A stretch of DNA of 64,000 bases from NCBI RefSeq assembly GCF_018449635.1, contig NZ_JAAVUV010000004.1, positions 186,001 through 250,000 on the forward strand, given 5' to 3'. A program made the position numbers and the translations under genes. The notes beneath the pieces are model-generated. The model worked only from the letters and a program-made list of their open reading frames with translations. It did not search any database and was not told the origin of the DNA. Shown piece by piece: positions 61,904 through 64,000 of this stretch; positions within the stretch are counted from its first letter, which is position 1, and every line of letters begins with the position of its first letter. This DNA is from Caballeronia sp. dw_276 (lineage in GTDB: Bacteria > Pseudomonadota > Gammaproteobacteria > Burkholderiales > Burkholderiaceae).

Positions 61904-61920
61904 GTCACTAATGAAGTGAC
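61904..61920. promoter_or_regulatory. LysR operator: GTCACT palindrome
   Basis: GTCACT-AATGA-AGTGAC at 61904-61920 is a perfect 6-bp inverted repeat with a 5-base centre, in the divergent promoter of the LysR and NmrA-like genes. It matches LysR box dimensions (T-N11-A). Confidence 0.68.
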
Positions 61921-62020
61921 GTATGGTCGATTCCATCAATGATCGTGCGCCTCTATGATGCACTCAATCGCAGATGAATCAAACGGTTTGCGCTTTTTCA
62001 ACTTTATCCGGAGCCTCATC

Positions 62021-62890
62021 ATGTACGCAATCACAGGCATTAGCGGCAAGGTCGGCGGCGCGCTTGCTCGCACGCTGTTACTGAAGAACCTTCCGGTGCG
62101 CGCCGTTGTGCGGGACGCAGGCAAAGCGCACCACTGGACCTCACATGGCTGCGAAAGCGCGCTCGCCGACATGGAAGATGTGGCCGCCCTGACCGCCGCG
62201 TTCAGCGGTGCGCAGAGCGTGTTCATATTGCCTCCGTCGAACTTCGATCCATCGCCGGGATTCCCTGAGGCACGTGTTGTGATCGATGCAGTCAAGGCCG
62301 CGCTGGAAGCCGCGCGTCCCGCCAAGGTCGTGTGCTTGTCGACTATTGGCGCACAGGCCAGCCAGTCGAATCTGCTTACGCAGCGCTCGCTGATGGAACA
62401 TGCGTTGAGTCAGCTTTCCATACCTGTCACGTTCCTCAGGCCGGCGTGGTTCATGGAAAACTCGGCGTGGGACGTAGCGTCTGCGCGCGATCAAGGCGTC
62501 GTTCAAAGCTTCCTGCAACCGCTCGATAAACCCGTGCCAATGATCGCAACAGCGGACGTCGGGCGCGTGGCTGCCGAACTCCTTCAGCAGGACTGGACCG
62601 GGACACGTGTGGTGGAACTGGAAGGGCCGCATCGCGTGAGTCCGAACGACATTGCGGCGGCGTTCGCGAAAATCCTCGGGCGCGATGTCCGTGCAGAAGC
62701 GGTGCCGCGCGAAACGTGGGGCGCGCTTTTCAGGTCGCAAGGAACGAACGATCCGATGCCGCGCATCCAGATGCTCGATGGCTTCAACGAAGGATGGATC
62801 AAGTTCGAAGGCGCCGCGAACAGCGTGATGAAAGGCGAAGTGAGACTGGAGACGGTCTTGCGCGAACTGGTGGAACGCACGGCCGGATGA
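62021..62890 (+). CDS. NmrA-like NAD(P)-binding oxidoreductase
   Basis: The 289-residue protein opens MYAITGISGKVGGALARTLLLKNLPVRAVVRDAGKA, the NmrA/QOR2-like atypical SDR N-terminus, without a Tyr-XXX-Lys catalytic pair in the standard place. Such proteins act as quinone oxidoreductases or NAD(P) sensors. ATG 62021 follows GGAGCC. It is divergent from a CrgA-like LysR gene, its likely regulator. Confidence 0.87.
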   Translation: MYAITGISGKVGGALARTLLLKNLPVRAVVRDAGKAHHWTSHGCESALADMEDVAALTAAFSGAQSVFILPPSNFDPSPGFPEARVVIDAVKAALEAARPAKVVCLSTIGAQASQSNLLTQRSLMEHALSQLSIPVTFLRPAWFMENSAWDVASARDQGVVQSFLQPLDKPVPMIATADVGRVAAELLQQDWTGTRVVELEGPHRVSPNDIAAAFAKILGRDVRAEAVPRETWGALFRSQGTNDPMPRIQMLDGFNEGWIKFEGAANSVMKGEVRLETVLRELVERTAG

Positions 62891-63787
62891 TCAGCTGGAA
62901 CTGGATTCCCGCGCCATATCGATGAAAGCACGCAACGCCGGCGACGTTCTCCGCTGGCGCGGGTAGTACAACATGAAGCCCGGGTAATACGGGCACCAGT
63001 CCTCGAGCACCGTAACCAGACGGCCTTGTTGGATGAGATCGGCAACGATCGCTTCCATGCTGAACCCGATCCCGATGCCATCCAGCGCCGCCTGCAACGT
63101 CCGCTCCAGGGTGCTTACCGTGACGCGTCCTTTCACGTCGATCTCCAGCCGCGTGCCGTCCTTTTCGAATTCCCATTTATAAAGCCGACCGCTCGGAAAC
63201 CGGTGACGGATGCAGTTGTGGGCGAGCAGATCGTCTGGATGGCGCACGGGCGGGCGACCTTCCAGATAGGCCGGGCTCGCAACCGCGAGACTGCGCTGCG
63301 CCGGGCCGATATGAACCGCGACCATGTCTTCGGGTACGGACTCCTGGAACCGGATGCCGGCATCGAAACCGAGACCGACGATATCGGCGAGGCTGTCGTC
63401 TTCGACGATCTCAAGCGCAATATCCGGGTAAGTTGCCAGAAAGCGCGGCATGAGCGGCGCCACCACGAGACGCGCCGCGACGTGCGACATGTTGAGGCGC
63501 AATGTGCCGGTGGGCGTTGCGCGAAAGTTGTTCATTTCCTCTAGCGCGTCGCCAAGATCGTGCAAAACCGGTTGAAGGCGTTCGAGCAGACGCTGGCCGG
63601 CGTCGGTCAGCGCAACACTGCGCGTGGTGCGGTTGAACAGATTGACGCCCAGCCGTTCCTCGAGTCCGCGGATCGCGTAACTGATCGCCGACGTGGAAAG
63701 CCCCAGTTCGGCGCCGGCTTTCCGGAAACTGCCATGCCGGGCGACTGCTGCGAACGCGGAAAGGTGTGAGAGGTTATCGGTGAGCAT
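62891..63787 (-). CDS. LysR-family regulator, CrgA-like
   Basis: The 298-residue protein has MLTDNLSHLSAFAAVARHGSFRKAGAELGLSTSAISYAIRGLEERLGVNLFNRTT and a CrgA-type effector domain. It is divergent from the alcohol dehydrogenase at 63893, and its stop abuts that of the NmrA-like gene. The dehydrogenase is its likely target. Confidence 0.88.
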   Translation of the reverse strand: MLTDNLSHLSAFAAVARHGSFRKAGAELGLSTSAISYAIRGLEERLGVNLFNRTTRSVALTDAGQRLLERLQPVLHDLGDALEEMNNFRATPTGTLRLNMSHVAARLVVAPLMPRFLATYPDIALEIVEDDSLADIVGLGFDAGIRFQESVPEDMVAVHIGPAQRSLAVASPAYLEGRPPVRHPDDLLAHNCIRHRFPSGRLYKWEFEKDGTRLEIDVKGRVTVSTLERTLQAALDGIGIGFSMEAIVADLIQQGRLVTVLEDWCPYYPGFMLYYPRQRRTSPALRAFIDMARESSSS

Positions 63788-63892
63788 GATTGTGCAGGAT
63801 TATTCAACGATTCATGCGATAACTCAAGCTTGCGCCTGGCGGTTGGTGTGCTTATTGTGCGTATACGTTCAACAAAGTCAGATAAGGACACC

Positions 63893-64000
63893 ATGTTTCA
63901 AGCCAGAGGATATGCAGTCCACAGCGCGACCACGCCGCTTGTTCCGTTCAGCTTTACTCGCCGCGATACCGGGCCCAACGACGTTCGCATCGAAATCCTG
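63893..64000 (+). CDS. NADP-dependent zinc alcohol dehydrogenase (5' part, cut by the right edge)
   Basis: The first 36 codons read MFQARGYAVHSATTPLVPF and continue SFTRRDTGPNDVRIEIL, the start of YahK/AdhC-type aldehyde reductases. AAGGA lies 7 bases before ATG 63893. The remainder is beyond the window. It is divergent from a LysR. Confidence 0.8.
   Translation, partial: MFQARGYAVHSATTPLVPFSFTRRDTGPNDVRIEIL

Noticed and set aside
1..64000. CRISPR arrays, tRNA or rRNA genes, insertion sequences
   Set aside because: No regularly spaced repeats, cloverleaf-like sequence, transposase or terminal inverted repeat was seen on reading both strands; a dedicated search was not possible.

Overview
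The window is GC-rich, densely coded DNA. Gene content and style point to a Burkholderiaceae bacterium of the Paraburkholderia/Caballeronia type, probably a secondary chromosome or megaplasmid. The signs are eleven LysR regulators, many MFS and DMT transporters, three class II aldolase genes, an NAD formate dehydrogenase, an H-NS-like protein and small catabolic or efflux modules, each beside its own regulator. I saw no rRNA or tRNA gene, CRISPR array, insertion sequence or phage module. The organism call is inference from gene style, not from a marker gene.

Layout. 1-1.7 kb: EmrA/HlyD efflux adaptor (cut by the left edge) divergent from a TetR regulator over a tandem operator. 1.7-9.9 kb: methyltransferase, class II aldolase, LysR plus ACS-family MFS, then an M20 amidohydrolase/MHS-transporter operon with a divergent LysR. 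9.9-17.2 kb: overlapping MerR/carboxymuconolactone-decarboxylase pair, LysR/nitronate monooxygenase, MocR regulator/DMT exporter, quinone oxidoreductase/LysR. 17.7-21.5 kb: H-NS-like protein, a MarR with two matching operators, then a Fur-box-controlled locus with a nitroreductase, a degenerate phosphopantetheinyl-transferase-like protein and an intact Sfp-type transferase; then free methionine sulfoxide reductase. 21.5-31.9 kb: NiCoT nickel transporter, L-fuconate dehydratase, ECF sigma/membrane protein/ferredoxin operon, SDR, epimerase/LysR, lipoprotein, O-antigen ligase, CtaG.

32.2-36.3 kb: DUF3311 plus MctP-like monocarboxylate symporter, divergent from a Cache sensor kinase and NarL-type regulator, with a pair of inverted 15-bp sites between them. 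36.4-40 kb: M24 peptidase, LysR, formate dehydrogenase, HPP membrane protein. 40-43.8 kb: aldolase and LysR/DMT modules. 43.8-48.3 kb: an operon for uptake and hydrolysis of a guanidino or amino-acid-like compound (binding protein, two permeases, ureohydrolase, ATPase, RidA) with a divergent LysR. 48.3-54.6 kb: DMT, a long palindrome, and a YqjI-like nickel-type PadR regulator with YqjH-like siderophore reductase and an MFS exporter, an orphan binding protein, and an aldolase. 54.7-64 kb: GST and a flavin/2Fe-2S three-module reductase, LysR, isochorismatase-type hydrolase, DUF1090, a leucine-rich-repeat protein kinase, LysR/NmrA, LysR and a truncated alcohol dehydrogenase.

The most unusual parts are the iron-controlled transferase pair (18.8-21.0 kb), the MarR operator pair, the sigma/membrane/ferredoxin operon with one cluster cysteine replaced by lysine, the YqjI-type operon with an added exporter, and the LRR-kinase. 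All functions come from reading the sequence; no database search was run.
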